This document shows positions 20,810 to 30,799 of a stretch of DNA of 64,000 nucleotides, piece after piece. Each line of letters starts with the position of its first letter. Positions within the stretch are counted from its first letter, which is position 1. The notes under the pieces were generated by a model. That model saw nothing but the letters and a program-made list of their open reading frames with translations. It was not told the origin of the DNA and made no database searches. The stretch comes from Symbiodinium natans (lineage: Eukaryota; Sar; Dinophyceae; Suessiales; Symbiodiniaceae): NCBI GenBank assembly GCA_905221605.1, contig CAJNDS010000524.1:705581-769580 (forward strand), read 5' to 3'. Position numbers and translations under genes: made by a program.

Positions 20810-23800
20810 CTATCTCAGCGGGCCCTGCAGACACTCATCCAACAGCTGCTGCAACGTCTCCTCCCAGTTGAAGTGGAAGCGCTTCCAACCCATGCTTTCC
20901 GCCAAGTCAAAGTTGCCTCTGCTGACGGAGTCGGAAACATTTGCAGAGCTGCACACTCGTTGCCACTCGGGCTGGAGTTTCTTCTTCTCGATGAAGACCC
21001 ACGCGGTCTGCACAAGCCGGTTGATGCAATCGTCTTTCCCGTAGCCTTTCATGAGAGCCTGCTTTGCTGGCTCATTGTCCACGAACAACACGCAGTGCCG
21101 GTGCAGTCGCGACTCTAAGGCGATGAGCGGCAACACTTGTCCCAAAATTTCCAACATATAGATAAAGGCTCGCCGACTCGTGAAGTATCTTACAAACCAA
21201 TAGGGGACGATGCCATACGCGTAAAGGGTCACATCACCAAGACAAACAACGAAGCCCACGCCGTTCAAGAAGGAAGCCGGGCTCTCCCGTCCCCAGTCTG
21301 GGATGTTGTCAGCCTCCGACACTTTGTAGCTCTTGCCATGGAGGTTGAAGAAGGCATCCGCGTAGATCACCGATCTATGCCGCACATCAAACTGGACGAT
21401 CCGCGGCTCACCGTGCGCTAACCGATACCTGAGGTATGCAATCGCTGACCTTAGTGCCGAGTTTAATTTCCAACCTTGCTGCTGGGTTCTGAAAGCAGAC
21501 GCCTGAGCTCTCTGGTGGAATGGACGAATCGCTGCCATGCTCGCTTTGCCAAACATGGACTGCGCAATGAACTGAAGCTTTCCCGCTATGGCAGAGGCCT
21601 CGCGAGGCTTGAGCTGGTCCTCGAGGAGGATCTGGAGCAACATCGAGTCCAGCCGTTGTCTCCGGTCATCGGCACATTCGATCACAGCCCTGTCGTTTTC
21701 GAAAGCAGCTGAAACGCCGAGGAGCTTATGCCGTTTTGCAGGCGGCTGGGCCTTGGCCTCTTTGAACTTGAAGCCCAGCGCTCGACAAGTTGCAAGCGTC
21801 TCCTCATAGGCCGACATGACCGTGTCAGCCGGCTCGTCGGATCCAAAATCATCCACGAAATGCAAGAGTGGCACCAATAGCAGAGCCCTTGATAGCCACG
21901 CCAGCAAGTCCGCTATTCTGCAGTAGCTCCACACTGACGCTGTGCTCCCAAACATAAGCACATTGTGCCTCCACAGAGTTGGGCCCGAAGGTGTAGAAAG
22001 GATGACCCACGTGTGATTCGGCTCGCTTACTGGAAACTGTCTGTACGCCGCCTCGTGGTCCACACCCCACAGCTGCACTGCGCCATCTGCTGGGCTGTTA
22101 TTCTTCCTGATCGCTCTGGCCAGCTCCACAAACGCGGTGATATCATGGTACGCCGGTGAATCCGGCACCCCCACGGTCGCATTCGCCCCCGAGCTACGCC
22201 AGTCTTCGGCTCGGCGCACTTTGGGCTGCCCATCCGAACCAATCTGATGCACGGCAAACGCAAAGCAACAGGGGACATGCTCGTGAGGACCAGAAAGCAA
22301 GGCTGCTGTGTGCTCGTACTTTGACAAGGCGACACCCTTAACGCCCCAACACTCAGGCATGGCAAATGGCCCCTCCATGCGACCGCACTTCACATCCGCT
22401 GCGATCTCGTCGGCCATGGCCTCCCAGTCCTTGTCGACGCGTGCCCTTCGTAAGCGGGAGGTTACGAAGGCAAAGTTCTCCTGGAAGAAATCCTTGACTG
22501 GCACCGGGTTATCATAGCGCCCGTCATGACGCAGCCTCCAACCAAGTCCCGAGCTAATCATGCCCAACATGGGGAAGCCGCGCTCCATTTCTTCGAAGAT
22601 AGTCATGTCTTTCCAACCAAGGCGCGTAGCAAGTTCCCGAATCACTGGTACTTGCACAGAAGCCCTACCTGACTGAGAGTAATATGCCTTCTGAATGTGC
22701 GGAGGACACTGTCGGAACCACGCCGCTGTCTCTTCCTCCCGGTCCGCAACAAGCTCTTCCACGGCCCGGGTCACTGCCCGTCGCATCTCAGGCAACACGT
22801 TGCGGAAGTGTCGCCACACAGGGAGCCATTGCAGAAGCCCTGGCTCGATTCGCGGATCCTGCTGCGCTGAATGCCGACACTGCTGAGAAGCTGCCCAATG
22901 CTCATACGGGTCAACGATGTCAGAGAGATCATCCGCATCAGCCAACGTAGGAACACCTGGACCGTTGAGGAGCGGCGCCGACTCCCAAATACGCACCATG
23001 CACTCAATGGCATCGCTTCCCAATGGGTTTGGTTGTGGACGCAATGCCCCAGCCTCGGTTGACAACAAGCCGAAGAGAAAGAACAACTTGGCCGCTCGCA
23101 GATGCCAGCCGTTCGCAAGTGCGCGGTGGCGGGCCTTGTCGCGCAGCTTTCTTGTCCAACCGCACGGAAGATGGTGCAACTGCTCCTTCACTTCCGCTGT
23201 GGCTAGACGAAAGGCACCCGACTTGTCCGTGAACATGTTTTTATCCTGGTAATGCCAGGGAGCATAACTGCGATTGTCTTGTAGCCAACGTGCCTGAGTT
23301 TGGCTATCGACCTTGCCTTTGCTGCTTCGCGGCGCAGGCCGACCTTCTGGGCTCTCGGACGGCGTTGTCAAGCAAGGCAACACACCAACGCGGTCCAGCA
23401 AAACGCTAGGCCACTTCAGGCCCCCCAAGTCGAAATCATCAATCTTGTCCGGATGGACTGCAAAGGTGACGCGAGGAACTCCCTGGTGCGTTGACCAACG
23501 CAGTTTGGCAGGGCAATCAGAGCGATGACTGACTTGCTGCCACGGAACGCGTGTCCACCACACTCTTGGTCGCGAAATGATCCCGAAGTCGCTAGAGTCG
23601 TGCATCACTGCCTGCGCGGCCAAAGCCTTCTCGAACGCCCTGATGTCGGCCTTGTTCTGCGGGAGGACATTTTCCACGATCAACACTGCTTGGGGCCTTC
23701 CCCAACTCCTCTCCAGCTCTTTGACCAGCTCGGCAAAGCGAACGAATTTCGAGCCTTCCAAACCCTGAGCACCTGGAGCGGAAGAACGAATCCTACTATA

Positions 23801-24172
23801 ATCATGGCAGGGAGGACCGCCCGCGATGATGACAGTAGCCTTGCGTCCCGGGTCGATAGCGTCCAAGCGCTCAATCAGATCCGCAACACGCTCGTTGTCA
23901 ACATCACCCCTGTGATCTGCCTTCGGAAAGTGCTCCTTTGTCAACGCTGCTAGGTCCTCGTCAGACTCCCACAATATCATGTGCCCCTTCCAGGATTTCT
24001 CCTCAAGGATCTGCTGGAAAACCAACGCAGCCGTGCCAATGCCATCGAAAAAGCTCAACAGTATTGCGTCGACGGACTCAGTCTCGCGTGGCATGCAACT
24101 GCGGAATTTTCGAGGGAGGGGTCCTCGCGGATCCTCTTGCTTCCGCTTGTGCCCATGCCCGGTCGGCTGCAC
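20810..24172 (-). CDS. DNA cytosine-5 methyltransferase / reverse transcriptase / RNase H fusion (retroelement pol)
   Basis: 1120 residues from the GTG at 24172; the frame is open up to the TAG at 24266, and an ATG lies at 24094. Residues 35-385 form a full C5 methyltransferase: LLSFFDGIG (38-46, motif I), AGGPPC (117-122, catalytic Cys122), VEN (166-168, motif VI), SRPRVWW (200-206, motif VIII), RLATAEVKEQLHHLP (motif IX-like, about 322-336), and ANGWHLRAAKLF (motif X, about 352-363). A reverse transcriptase follows: WGVDHEAAYRQFP (702-714, catalytic Asp), MFGSTASVWSYCR (740-752), HFVDDF (771-776). RNase H has YADAF (Asp939), MLEIL (Glu1008), FVDNE (Asp1032) and SDSVSRG (Asp1081). It would copy the element RNA and could methylate DNA. 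It probably starts mainly as a readthrough product of gag, since both share one frame. No damage seen. Confidence 0.93.
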   Translation of the reverse strand: MQPTGHGHKRKQEDPRGPLPRKFRSCMPRETESVDAILLSFFDGIGTAALVFQQILEEKSWKGHMILWESDEDLAALTKEHFPKADHRGDVDNERVADLIERLDAIDPGRKATVIIAGGPPCHDYSRIRSSAPGAQGLEGSKFVRFAELVKELERSWGRPQAVLIVENVLPQNKADIRAFEKALAAQAVMHDSSDFGIISRPRVWWTRVPWQQVSHRSDCPAKLRWSTHQGVPRVTFAVHPDKIDDFDLGGLKWPSVLLDRVGVLPCLTTPSESPEGRPAPRSSKGKVDSQTQARWLQDNRSYAPWHYQDKNMFTDKSGAFRLATAEVKEQLHHLPCGWTRKLRDKARHRALANGWHLRAAKLFFLFGLLSTEAGALRPQPNPLGSDAIECMVRIWESAPLLNGPGVPTLADADDLSDIVDPYEHWAASQQCRHSAQQDPRIEPGLLQWLPVWRHFRNVLPEMRRAVTRAVEELVADREEETAAWFRQCPPHIQKAYYSQSGRASVQVPVIRELATRLGWKDMTIFEEMERGFPMLGMISSGLGWRLRHDGRYDNPVPVKDFFQENFAFVTSRLRRARVDKDWEAMADEIAADVKCGRMEGPFAMPECWGVKGVALSKYEHTAALLSGPHEHVPCCFAFAVHQIGSDGQPKVRRAEDWRSSGANATVGVPDSPAYHDITAFVELARAIRKNNSPADGAVQLWGVDHEAAYRQFPVSEPNHTWVILSTPSGPTLWRHNVLMFGSTASVWSYCRIADLLAWLSRALLLVPLLHFVDDFGSDEPADTVMSAYEETLATCRALGFKFKEAKAQPPAKRHKLLGVSAAFENDRAVIECADDRRQRLDSMLLQILLEDQLKPREASAIAGKLQFIAQSMFGKASMAAIRPFHQRAQASAFRTQQQGWKLNSALRSAIAYLRYRLAHGEPRIVQFDVRHRSVIYADAFFNLHGKSYKVSEADNIPDWGRESPASFLNGVGFVVCLGDVTLYAYGIVPYWFVRYFTSRRAFIYMLEILGQVLPLIALESRLHRHCVLFVDNEPAKQALMKGYGKDDCINRLVQTAWVFIEKKKLQPEWQRVCSSANVSDSVSRGNFDLAESMGWKRFHFNWEETLQQLLDECLQGPLR

Positions 24173-24265
24173 ATCGACAGCCGGAACTAATCTGACTGTT
24201 GATAAGCTGGCATCGGTGTCGGGTCCGTCCGATTCAACATCTTTGTCGAACGGCCCGCGCTGTCC

Positions 24266-25489
24266 CTACTCCCTTTGCGAGTTCTTGTCCTCCTGCCCGT
24301 ACTGGTGGCTCTTCTGCTGCCAGGATGACCACGAGGAACCGTGCCACGAAGACCACGATGGGGTCTGGTAGTTGGAGGCGTAGGGGCCCGGCCGCCAGCT
24401 ATCATTCCGTCGCTCCCATCGGCGATCGTCCCAATAACCCTTGCCACCGCGAGTCTTCGTCTTAGTCTTGCCTTTCCCTTTGCCGTTGCGGTCGACGTCC
24501 TGCTGGTCATAGCGGAATCGTTGACGCCCAGCACGGTCTAAGATCACGACGTCCCTGGAGACAGCGTCCTGGAGCGCTTGGTTGTCCAGGATGATCTCTT
24601 CCGTGATCGACTTGAAAGTTCTCTTGGACCTCAAAGCAAGAGCAATCCGCCACGCACATGCTTCCCAGTACAACCTCAACTGCTCCAGTTTGCTTGTCCT
24701 TGACCGCACTTGCTTCTCAAACCAATCAATGTACTTCGAGACAGCCGACTCGCTACCCATTTCAACAAAGATCATCAGGACACGAATGGAGTCCAAGCAG
24801 TCCACGAACGAGAGCACGCTTTTCGGGTGCCACGGGGCATCTGCTTCGGTCTCAATCTGATAGTCAGAGTTGAGGGTCAAAATCGCACCCTGGGCCTTCT
24901 GCTTCTTCTTCGCAACGCATAGGGGGTTGGGGTTCCCGGACGATTCAAAGTAACGAGCCTGGACCACCTCGTGAAGCCCAATAGCTGTGTGACTCTCTGC
25001 GCGCATCTCGTGCACCACGCGAGCAACTACTGTCTCTGCACCGATCAGCTTCTCTTGCGGAAACTTTCGGGTCTCGTCTCCGATCTTGACAGCTTCAAAC
25101 TTTGCGACTTGCTGCTGCCAGTAACCACTGGGAAGCTCTTTGGACGAAGACTTAGTCACCGAAGCCGCTGGTGTGGATGCCGGCAGTGTCGGCACCGTTG
25201 GTGCTTCGCCAAGGCTGCAATCCTTGAAGCATTTGCGCCACAAGTATCGAAGCTTGGCCTTCGCAATGGGGAACTCAAGCTTTGACAGCAGAATCTTTTC
25301 CCCACCTGGGAGCTCAAACTCCGACTCGAGCGGCTTTGCCAAAATTTCGTCCACCTCCTCCACCTTGAAGGCTATGGACGCCATCACCTCAACTGATGTA
25401 ATGTCGCGGCTGACAATGTACTTCTGGATGTCACTAGGGATGCCCGCTTGCTCCATCGCTTGTTGGAAGGACGCATGCACGACCGCCAT
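24266..25489 (-). CDS. Gag-like protein of the DNMT element
   Basis: I prefer the ATG at 25489 (MAVVHASFQQAMEQAG) over the GTG at 25540. The protein of about 407 residues is helical and charged over its first 330 residues. It ends in a basic, Gly/Arg/Trp/Ser-rich tail (GKGKGKTKTKTRGGKG, then WSSWHGSSWSSWQQ) suited to RNA binding. No zinc knuckle is visible, unlike the gag at 5-6 kb. The stop is TAG in the context GAG TAG GGA CAG, and the frame continues open after it into pol, so readthrough would give a gag-pol protein. It lies 325-375 bp after the recombinase stop. Role inferred from position and composition, not from a recognised domain. Confidence 0.7.
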   Translation of the reverse strand: MAVVHASFQQAMEQAGIPSDIQKYIVSRDITSVEVMASIAFKVEEVDEILAKPLESEFELPGGEKILLSKLEFPIAKAKLRYLWRKCFKDCSLGEAPTVPTLPASTPAASVTKSSSKELPSGYWQQQVAKFEAVKIGDETRKFPQEKLIGAETVVARVVHEMRAESHTAIGLHEVVQARYFESSGNPNPLCVAKKKQKAQGAILTLNSDYQIETEADAPWHPKSVLSFVDCLDSIRVLMIFVEMGSESAVSKYIDWFEKQVRSRTSKLEQLRLYWEACAWRIALALRSKRTFKSITEEIILDNQALQDAVSRDVVILDRAGRQRFRYDQQDVDRNGKGKGKTKTKTRGGKGYWDDRRWERRNDSWRPGPYASNYQTPSWSSWHGSSWSSWQQKSHQYGQEDKNSQRE

Positions 25490-25714
25490 CGCCTGTGACT
25501 TTACACAAAATTCAGCGGAACGGAAACACTGCTGGGGCACAACGCTACAGAAACGGATCCTTCAAGCAAAGCGCTGGCAAAATGTAAAGCAAATCAAGGT
25601 ATCCGGAGCTACAACAACCACTGGTTCCTGTCCACACCATGACCATGATCGTGCTCGGCTGGAAGCAGCATTTCACGACACCCTTTCTGCTGTCCCCAAT
25701 CCGCACACTCGCTG

Positions 25715-25832
25715 CGCACGTGCGGCGCAATAAGATATGACGCACGAGCGGCGCAAATAAGTTCTCATTCCCCACAGCGCTCGTGCGGCGCTGGCGCACG
25801 TGCGGCGCAAGCGCGCGTGCGGCGCAATACAT
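25715..25832 (-). repeat. Five-copy GTGCGGCGCAA motif between recombinase and gag
   Basis: CGCACGTGCGGCGCAA, CGCACGAGCGGCGCAA, GCTCGTGCGGCGCT, CGCACGTGCGGCGCAA and GCGCGTGCGGCGCAA are interspersed with AT-rich words. The cluster fills most of the non-coding gap between the two genes. It may be regulatory or a translation-related spacer; no known site matches. Confidence 0.6.
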
Positions 25833-25864
25833 CTCAACACAATGTACAAGTTATTCGCACTATC

Positions 25865-27526
25865 TCAGTCTGTCTCCGAGTCTGACGAGCTCGAGTCTGA
25901 CGAAGTGTTGGAGCCTGACTCTTCTCGGTTGCTGTCAATCTCACCATCCTCGGCACATTCTGGAAAGCAGCGGCGACAGCGTGTGGCCACAGGGGCTTCG
26001 CTCGCTCTCGTGAACGCAGCGCAACCATACTGCCACAGGCCACACCTTGTCCTCCATGTGACTGGCAGCTTGTCGAGTTCATGAGGGTCTCGCGCATGGG
26101 CTTTCTTGCCCACCACGAGCGGCGGCCTCTCTTGCAATGCTTCCACGCGAGCTGCCAAGATTTCGAGCTTCTCAGTCAGAGCTGCCAGAGAGTCTCCAAC
26201 AGCCTCGCAGTTCAACTGATCCCGCTTCTTCTTCGCTGGCTCGGCGACATGCACCGAGGGGTCAAAGATCTGATCCAAGGAGAATGTCTCCAGGGCTGCC
26301 TCCTGCACGTATCTCTCGACACTGCGGCTGCCCCACCGCCCCAACAACATGATGGTGGGCAGAGGCACGAGGCGTCTGGCCAAAAACTGTGCACCCGAAA
26401 CTCGAAGGACGTGGCCATTGAAACGCTCAAGCATCGCCTGGCCCTGAGCACCTGCACGCTTCATAGCGAATGGCGACGCCGACAGTGTTCTGCGGATCAA
26501 CTGGATGGTCTCATGTTTAGACAACTCATGACCGCGAGAGCTGAGAAAAAGCGGAGCTTCCAAATTCTTCGGGCGAATCTTCTCGAAAGCCACAGCATTG
26601 TGGTACGGGCACATTCTTGCAGGAACGTGGTCGCAATAACATCCATGTTTTCGCAAAACAAGGTTGCCTTGCTGGTCACACTTACTTGCTGCTAGTGTGA
26701 GGGTCACCTCCATGCGCTCGCAATCAACAGTCAAGTGCTTGCTCTGCAACGCTGCGATCTCGATCTCTCTAAGCAGGAACCAGCATCCCAGCACTAACAT
26801 GCACACGGCCTGTCGACGGGTACTCGGAATTTCCTCGAAGGGGCTGGGCAGCACCACCTCTTCAAAACGGAATGCGTCCTTAAGCGCAGGACCACCTATT
26901 CCACGCTCAAGAGAACGAAGAGCATCTCTCATGCACAGCAGCACATCTGGCGGCACTTCTGCTTTCATCTGAAGCACATGCTCTCTGCGAGCCCTGGCAA
27001 AGTACTGGCGCGCTGATCTATACCCTCCTGCCTTGAAGGAGGCCGCCACCTTTTCGATTCCGTCCCGCGATAGCGGCAAAGCCGGAATTCCCCAGGCGTC
27101 ACACACCTTTGACCAAGTCCGCCACCGAGAGGCCTGCGGTTTCTGGTTGCTGGGCGCCCACACATCACGCTTGAAGCTAGCGAGCGTAGCCTCTCGCGCT
27201 GAGGGCCTTGCCGACTCTAACGCCTTGGCCAAAGAGCCTGCTGCAGTTGGCTTGGCTACAGGAAGATCGGTTCTTCTCAACTTTGCGGGCGGCGCCTCGC
27301 TCATGCTCTTTTCACCACGCTTGACCACATCGGGCCCCAAGGCAAATGTTAGCAACGCTTGCACTGAACCAGACAGCTCGGGCGGCAGTCGACCGGCTTC
27401 AAGCGCGTGTGCCGCTGCACTAATGTTGTCTACATCGAGGGACTCCAGCCACATCAGCATCTCGGGATCCACACCTGAATCAACAAGCGCTTCGGCAAGG
27501 CCCGCGAAGCTGTCTGGATATTCCAT
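25865..27526 (-). CDS. Tyrosine recombinase of the DNMT element
   Basis: 553 residues from ATG 27526 (MEYPDSFAGL). The core at about 130-415 shows the tyrosine-recombinase catalytic set: Arg253 in FLLREIEIAAL, His372-x-x-Arg375 in GHVLRVSGAQF, Trp398 in LLGRWGS (position III His/Trp), and Tyr406 in VERYVQEA. Between Arg I and the His box is a CYCDH...CPYH zinc-like insert (about 296-309). The tail has a heptad-like segment (LAALTEKLEILAARVEALQE), a second Cys cluster (CGLWQYGC, CRRCFPEC) and an acidic Ser/Asp end. Its function would be integration of circular cDNA without target duplication. It is intact and first in order, about 410 bp downstream of A1, which should contain the promoter. Confidence 0.9.
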   Translation of the reverse strand: MEYPDSFAGLAEALVDSGVDPEMLMWLESLDVDNISAAAHALEAGRLPPELSGSVQALLTFALGPDVVKRGEKSMSEAPPAKLRRTDLPVAKPTAAGSLAKALESARPSAREATLASFKRDVWAPSNQKPQASRWRTWSKVCDAWGIPALPLSRDGIEKVAASFKAGGYRSARQYFARARREHVLQMKAEVPPDVLLCMRDALRSLERGIGGPALKDAFRFEEVVLPSPFEEIPSTRRQAVCMLVLGCWFLLREIEIAALQSKHLTVDCERMEVTLTLAASKCDQQGNLVLRKHGCYCDHVPARMCPYHNAVAFEKIRPKNLEAPLFLSSRGHELSKHETIQLIRRTLSASPFAMKRAGAQGQAMLERFNGHVLRVSGAQFLARRLVPLPTIMLLGRWGSRSVERYVQEAALETFSLDQIFDPSVHVAEPAKKKRDQLNCEAVGDSLAALTEKLEILAARVEALQERPPLVVGKKAHARDPHELDKLPVTWRTRCGLWQYGCAAFTRASEAPVATRCRRCFPECAEDGEIDSNREESGSNTSSDSSSSDSETD

Positions 27527-27937
27527 GGCTCTCTTTCAACACCGGCGACTCGACGACCTACTTCTGGACGGCTACCACGCGCCTCAGAGAAGTAACATGA
27601 CCTGCAAGCATTGGGTCAAACAAGCATTTGCAAAGCGCATTGCACACATCAGCAATCAAGCCCCAACAAGCAAGCCACGCCACTAAACAACAGAGACGGG
27701 ACAAAAAAATCACACGCACGCAAACGAAATCACTTGTCACGCTTGCCAATCTTGCTTCCCCACATAACGTCCTCTTCATTGCGGGCTATCCTTCACTTCC
27801 GTTCAGCTCGTGCCCGTGACCAAGCGCAGCAACATGTCGGCTGGGACGTCGCCGCCCCAAGTGCAGCCAGGCGCCAGAGTGGAGTCGACAGCATCAGCCA
27901 CCGAAGCGTTTCGCACCATGAGCGCGGGGGAAAGCTT

Positions 27938-28065
27938 TCCGACAAACTTGCAAAGAGTTTGCATCTGCTACGAGCTCTCTACAACGAGCTTCGAACCAAA
28001 CTCGCAAAGGTGCAAGCGCTCGTAACATGTCACTACGTGCACTGCGGGCACTCCTGCACTGCGAG
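27938..28065 (-). repeat. Split direct repeat A1 (5' end of the DNMT element)
   Basis: 128 bp identical to A2. It is the outer 5' border on the minus strand; the flank at 28066 begins TAAAAGGTGC. The leader from 27937 to 27527 holds no other recognised feature. Confidence 0.92.
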
Positions 28066-29200
28066 TAAAAGGTGCAGACTGCATGCCCAAGCAGGTCACT
28101 CCTGCCAAAGAGAAAGGACTGAGACTCTCTCAGACAAGTGAGTCGCTCTCACGAAATTTTGGGTCACTCCCACTCCCAAAATCACTGGCCTCTACACGGA
28201 CCTTGTTCAATCCCCTCCACCGTCAGGTCTGAGGCGTGTATAAAATGTAGAAGCAGCGAGTGCCAGAGTGCGCCGACGCAGGCAAGGTCCAACCTGTGTG
28301 AGCGGATCGGGAGCAAGTGCTTGAACAAGTGAAGAGGCGAGGCATCCACCTGGAGGTGATATAATCAACTGACATTTCTACGCCCTAAAAAGGAAATGGT
28401 GGATACCCTAATTGGCCCTAACCCTCAAAAGACATTCTGAAAGGAGACGCTGGACGGCAAACCCTAAACCCTAAAGAGGAACGTTGCACGCCAGAGACGC
28501 GCCAGCATCCATGCGGCGGCGCACCTCCGTGTCCGGCTCGGCGGCGACACCGCAGTCCTCGAAGCCATCGAGCATGCTGTTGCTGTTCTTGCGACGACAT
28601 GCGACCAAGTGCTTCGCACAAGTCTCGGCTCTGAAAGCGTAAACAGGCCCCACATAGCCTATACAATAAGACAGCATGCAGCGGTTCGCCCGTCTCAGCC
28701 ACTAGGACCTGTTGCATTATTTTCACGTCATAATTTATTCAAATGAGATAACCTAAAATGTCTCTGGCGAATATATCCACCAACAAAACCTTGAATTCAT
28801 TCCAGAATTCCAGGACTGCACGAGCTCTTATTTTCCAAGAGGGGGAGACACATAGCTGCTTCGCTTCTGATCTGAGTATGCACAGAACCTGGGGGTGCAA
28901 ATTGCTACTACTCCTTTTCAAAACCGCCGCGCGGCGACGGCATGCAGGGAAGCAGAATTCACCGCCCCAACCCACTTGCAAGATGTTGCACAAAGAGCAC
29001 GGCAGAGGCTGAGGCGCGAATCAGAAAAAATGAATCGGAAAACGCGGAGCGGCGAATCGGACGACACACTGCGCTGAATCGGAAAATTTCAGGCACCAAG
29101 CGGGAACTGTGCTGGGCTGAGTCGCAAAACGGGCAGCAAATGGAGCAACCGGTGAGGCCTCCTAGGAGGGGGCTTGACCGGTGCACCGCCACCTACACAT
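28066..29200. other. No recognisable gene
   Basis: Non-coding by appearance. A short CCCTAAA patch lies at about 28455-28475. No motif was recognised in frames on either strand. Confidence 0.5.
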
Positions 29201-29329
29201 TTGGGTTAGAGCGGGGATGTGTAAACATCCCAGAGCTGGCCCGTGAAAAAATACTCGCGAAAACCCAGGAAAACCCGTGTTGCCCCGAGAGAGGTCTGAA
29301 ATTTGGGTGAGAAACATGCGCCTACAAGA

Positions 29330-30450
29330 TCCTCATCAAGTAGGGCGATCAGCACCCTGCTTGACGTGGGTCTGAAAAGAACACTCAACTCTAAGCAGCT
29401 CAGGCAGTAGCAGCCAGCCCGGCTCAAAAAAGGAAGCGACTTCGAATCTCTTGGCACGGTCGAAGCCTTCAGTCCAGGTGGGTGAGCTAATCTGCCCACG
29501 TGTTGGGGCAGCGTTTGACTCCATTTGACATGCTCAACTTTGGCATAGCATGCCAGGTTGGCCTCCTGGGCTGCCAGTTCCATGAGGAGCGCCGAACAAG
29601 GCCACTTCTTGGCCGAACGCCTGGAAGCAGAAGGCATTTCCTTCATTGTCCGTCCGCAAAGGCACAACGATACTCATAGAAGAGCTCCTTGCCAGGAGGA
29701 AAAGCAAGATGGACCCCACCCAGAAGTTCCAAAGCCGCAATGCGCCTCTTTCGGCTTACGTCCAGGGCAAACCACCAGACTTGCATTTTGTTCGGATTGG
29801 CCACATCAGAGAACCAACCACCAATGGCTGCACGATCGTCAGATTCTCCTGCATCACTGGATCCATGCATCCATGCTTTGGCCACCCATTGCAGGCGGCC
29901 CAGAAGGGAAGTAATGGAGCCACGGTTGTGGGGACTACCCTGTGCAAGCACCTCTAAAGCAGGGATGACGACATCCCTTTTCTCCTTAAAGAGCCACGCT
30001 GTTCCACGTTGGACATCAACCTGGTAGCAAAGCGGTTCTCCATGCCGAGGAGGTTCAGGGCAGCAGATCCAGAAGAACCTCTGCCGAGAGCTGGTAGGTC
30101 ATTCTAGTCAACAGTGCTGCCAATCGGCCCAGAAGAGGCCACCCCATTGCCATATGTGCCCACCATGTTGACCCAGAAGTATTATAGTATTCCTTGACGG
30201 AGGCCACCATATACTTCCTTTGGAGCACCTTGTTTCGGCGACGGTCTTGCTGATGTCCGATTTGAAGAGGGTGCACTCGTCATCACCCAGCATCGAACGT
30301 CGTCGAAGTAGATCACGGAGAGTGGGTGCTGTGGTTTTCTTTGGACGTGTTCTTCCTGACGTTGACTCCGATGGTCGCATCAAAGATCGTCCTGACTTTG
30401 TCTGCTTCCTGTGTTCCCGCCAGGGCCCCAACACACAGTCTGGTCCCGAA
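29330..30450 (-). pseudogene. Decayed retroelement RT/RNase H
   Basis: Minus-strand pieces appear in the expected order. FKSDISK (RT motif A region, about 30270), followed in another frame by KVLQRKYMVASVKEYY. WGRLAALLTRMTYQLS-like text follows (about 30110-30090). SLLGRLQWVAKAWMHG (thumb/connection, about 29900) and IGGWFSDVANPNKMQVWWF (RNase H first strand, about 29815) come next, then RRIAALELLGGVHLA (RNase H Glu), RTDNEGNAF (RNase H Asp) and SSPTWTEGFDR. Frame changes separate the pieces, so it is inactive. The lineage resembles other dinoflagellate RT-RNase H elements rather than LINEs. Confidence 0.65.
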
Positions 30451-30799
30451 AGAAGGGCCCGATGATTGGGCCTGCTTGAAGCTGTCCTGGTTTCGTTCCC
30501 CACCCTCACTTCGGAGGACCTGAAGGATCCGAATCTATGTGTCCTCCAGTGTTTGGACTCCAAGAAAGCGTTCTATCGCCTTGTGGAACATTGCGGAACC
30601 AGATGCGATGGAGTTTCGCAAATTCTCGTCGAGGGCGACCCAGGCGCAGAGACTCCAGACAAAGAAGCTGCATGGAGGAGCCAGGGGTTCCGCATTCGTG
30701 GGGACGAGCAAATAGGTGATGCCCACCAGCCCCCAGCCCTATGTTTGCTTCACTCCGGAGTGCGGGGGTAGGTTCCAACACGGACGCCGCGTCATGCCC

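Larger units (their letters stand above)
20244..28065 (-). mobile_element. Tyrosine-recombinase retroelement with split direct repeats and a DNMT-RT-RNase H fusion
   Basis: On the minus strand the order is A1 (28065-27938), recombinase (27526-25865), gag (25489-24266), DNMT-RT-RNase H (to 20810), B1 (20760-20579), A2 (20579-20452), a 26-bp spacer, B2 (20425-20244). The A copies (128 bp) and B copies (182 bp) appear identical by direct reading. This A1-ORF-B1-A2-B2 arrangement is the terminal design of PAT/Ngaro-type elements of the DIRS order, which integrate through a circular intermediate and a tyrosine recombinase. All three ORFs are uninterrupted, and the identical repeats suggest recent insertion. 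DNMTs inside dinoflagellate retrotransposons have been reported (de Mendoza and colleagues, 2018). The gene order, with recombinase first, differs from classic DIRS1. Confidence 0.9.
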
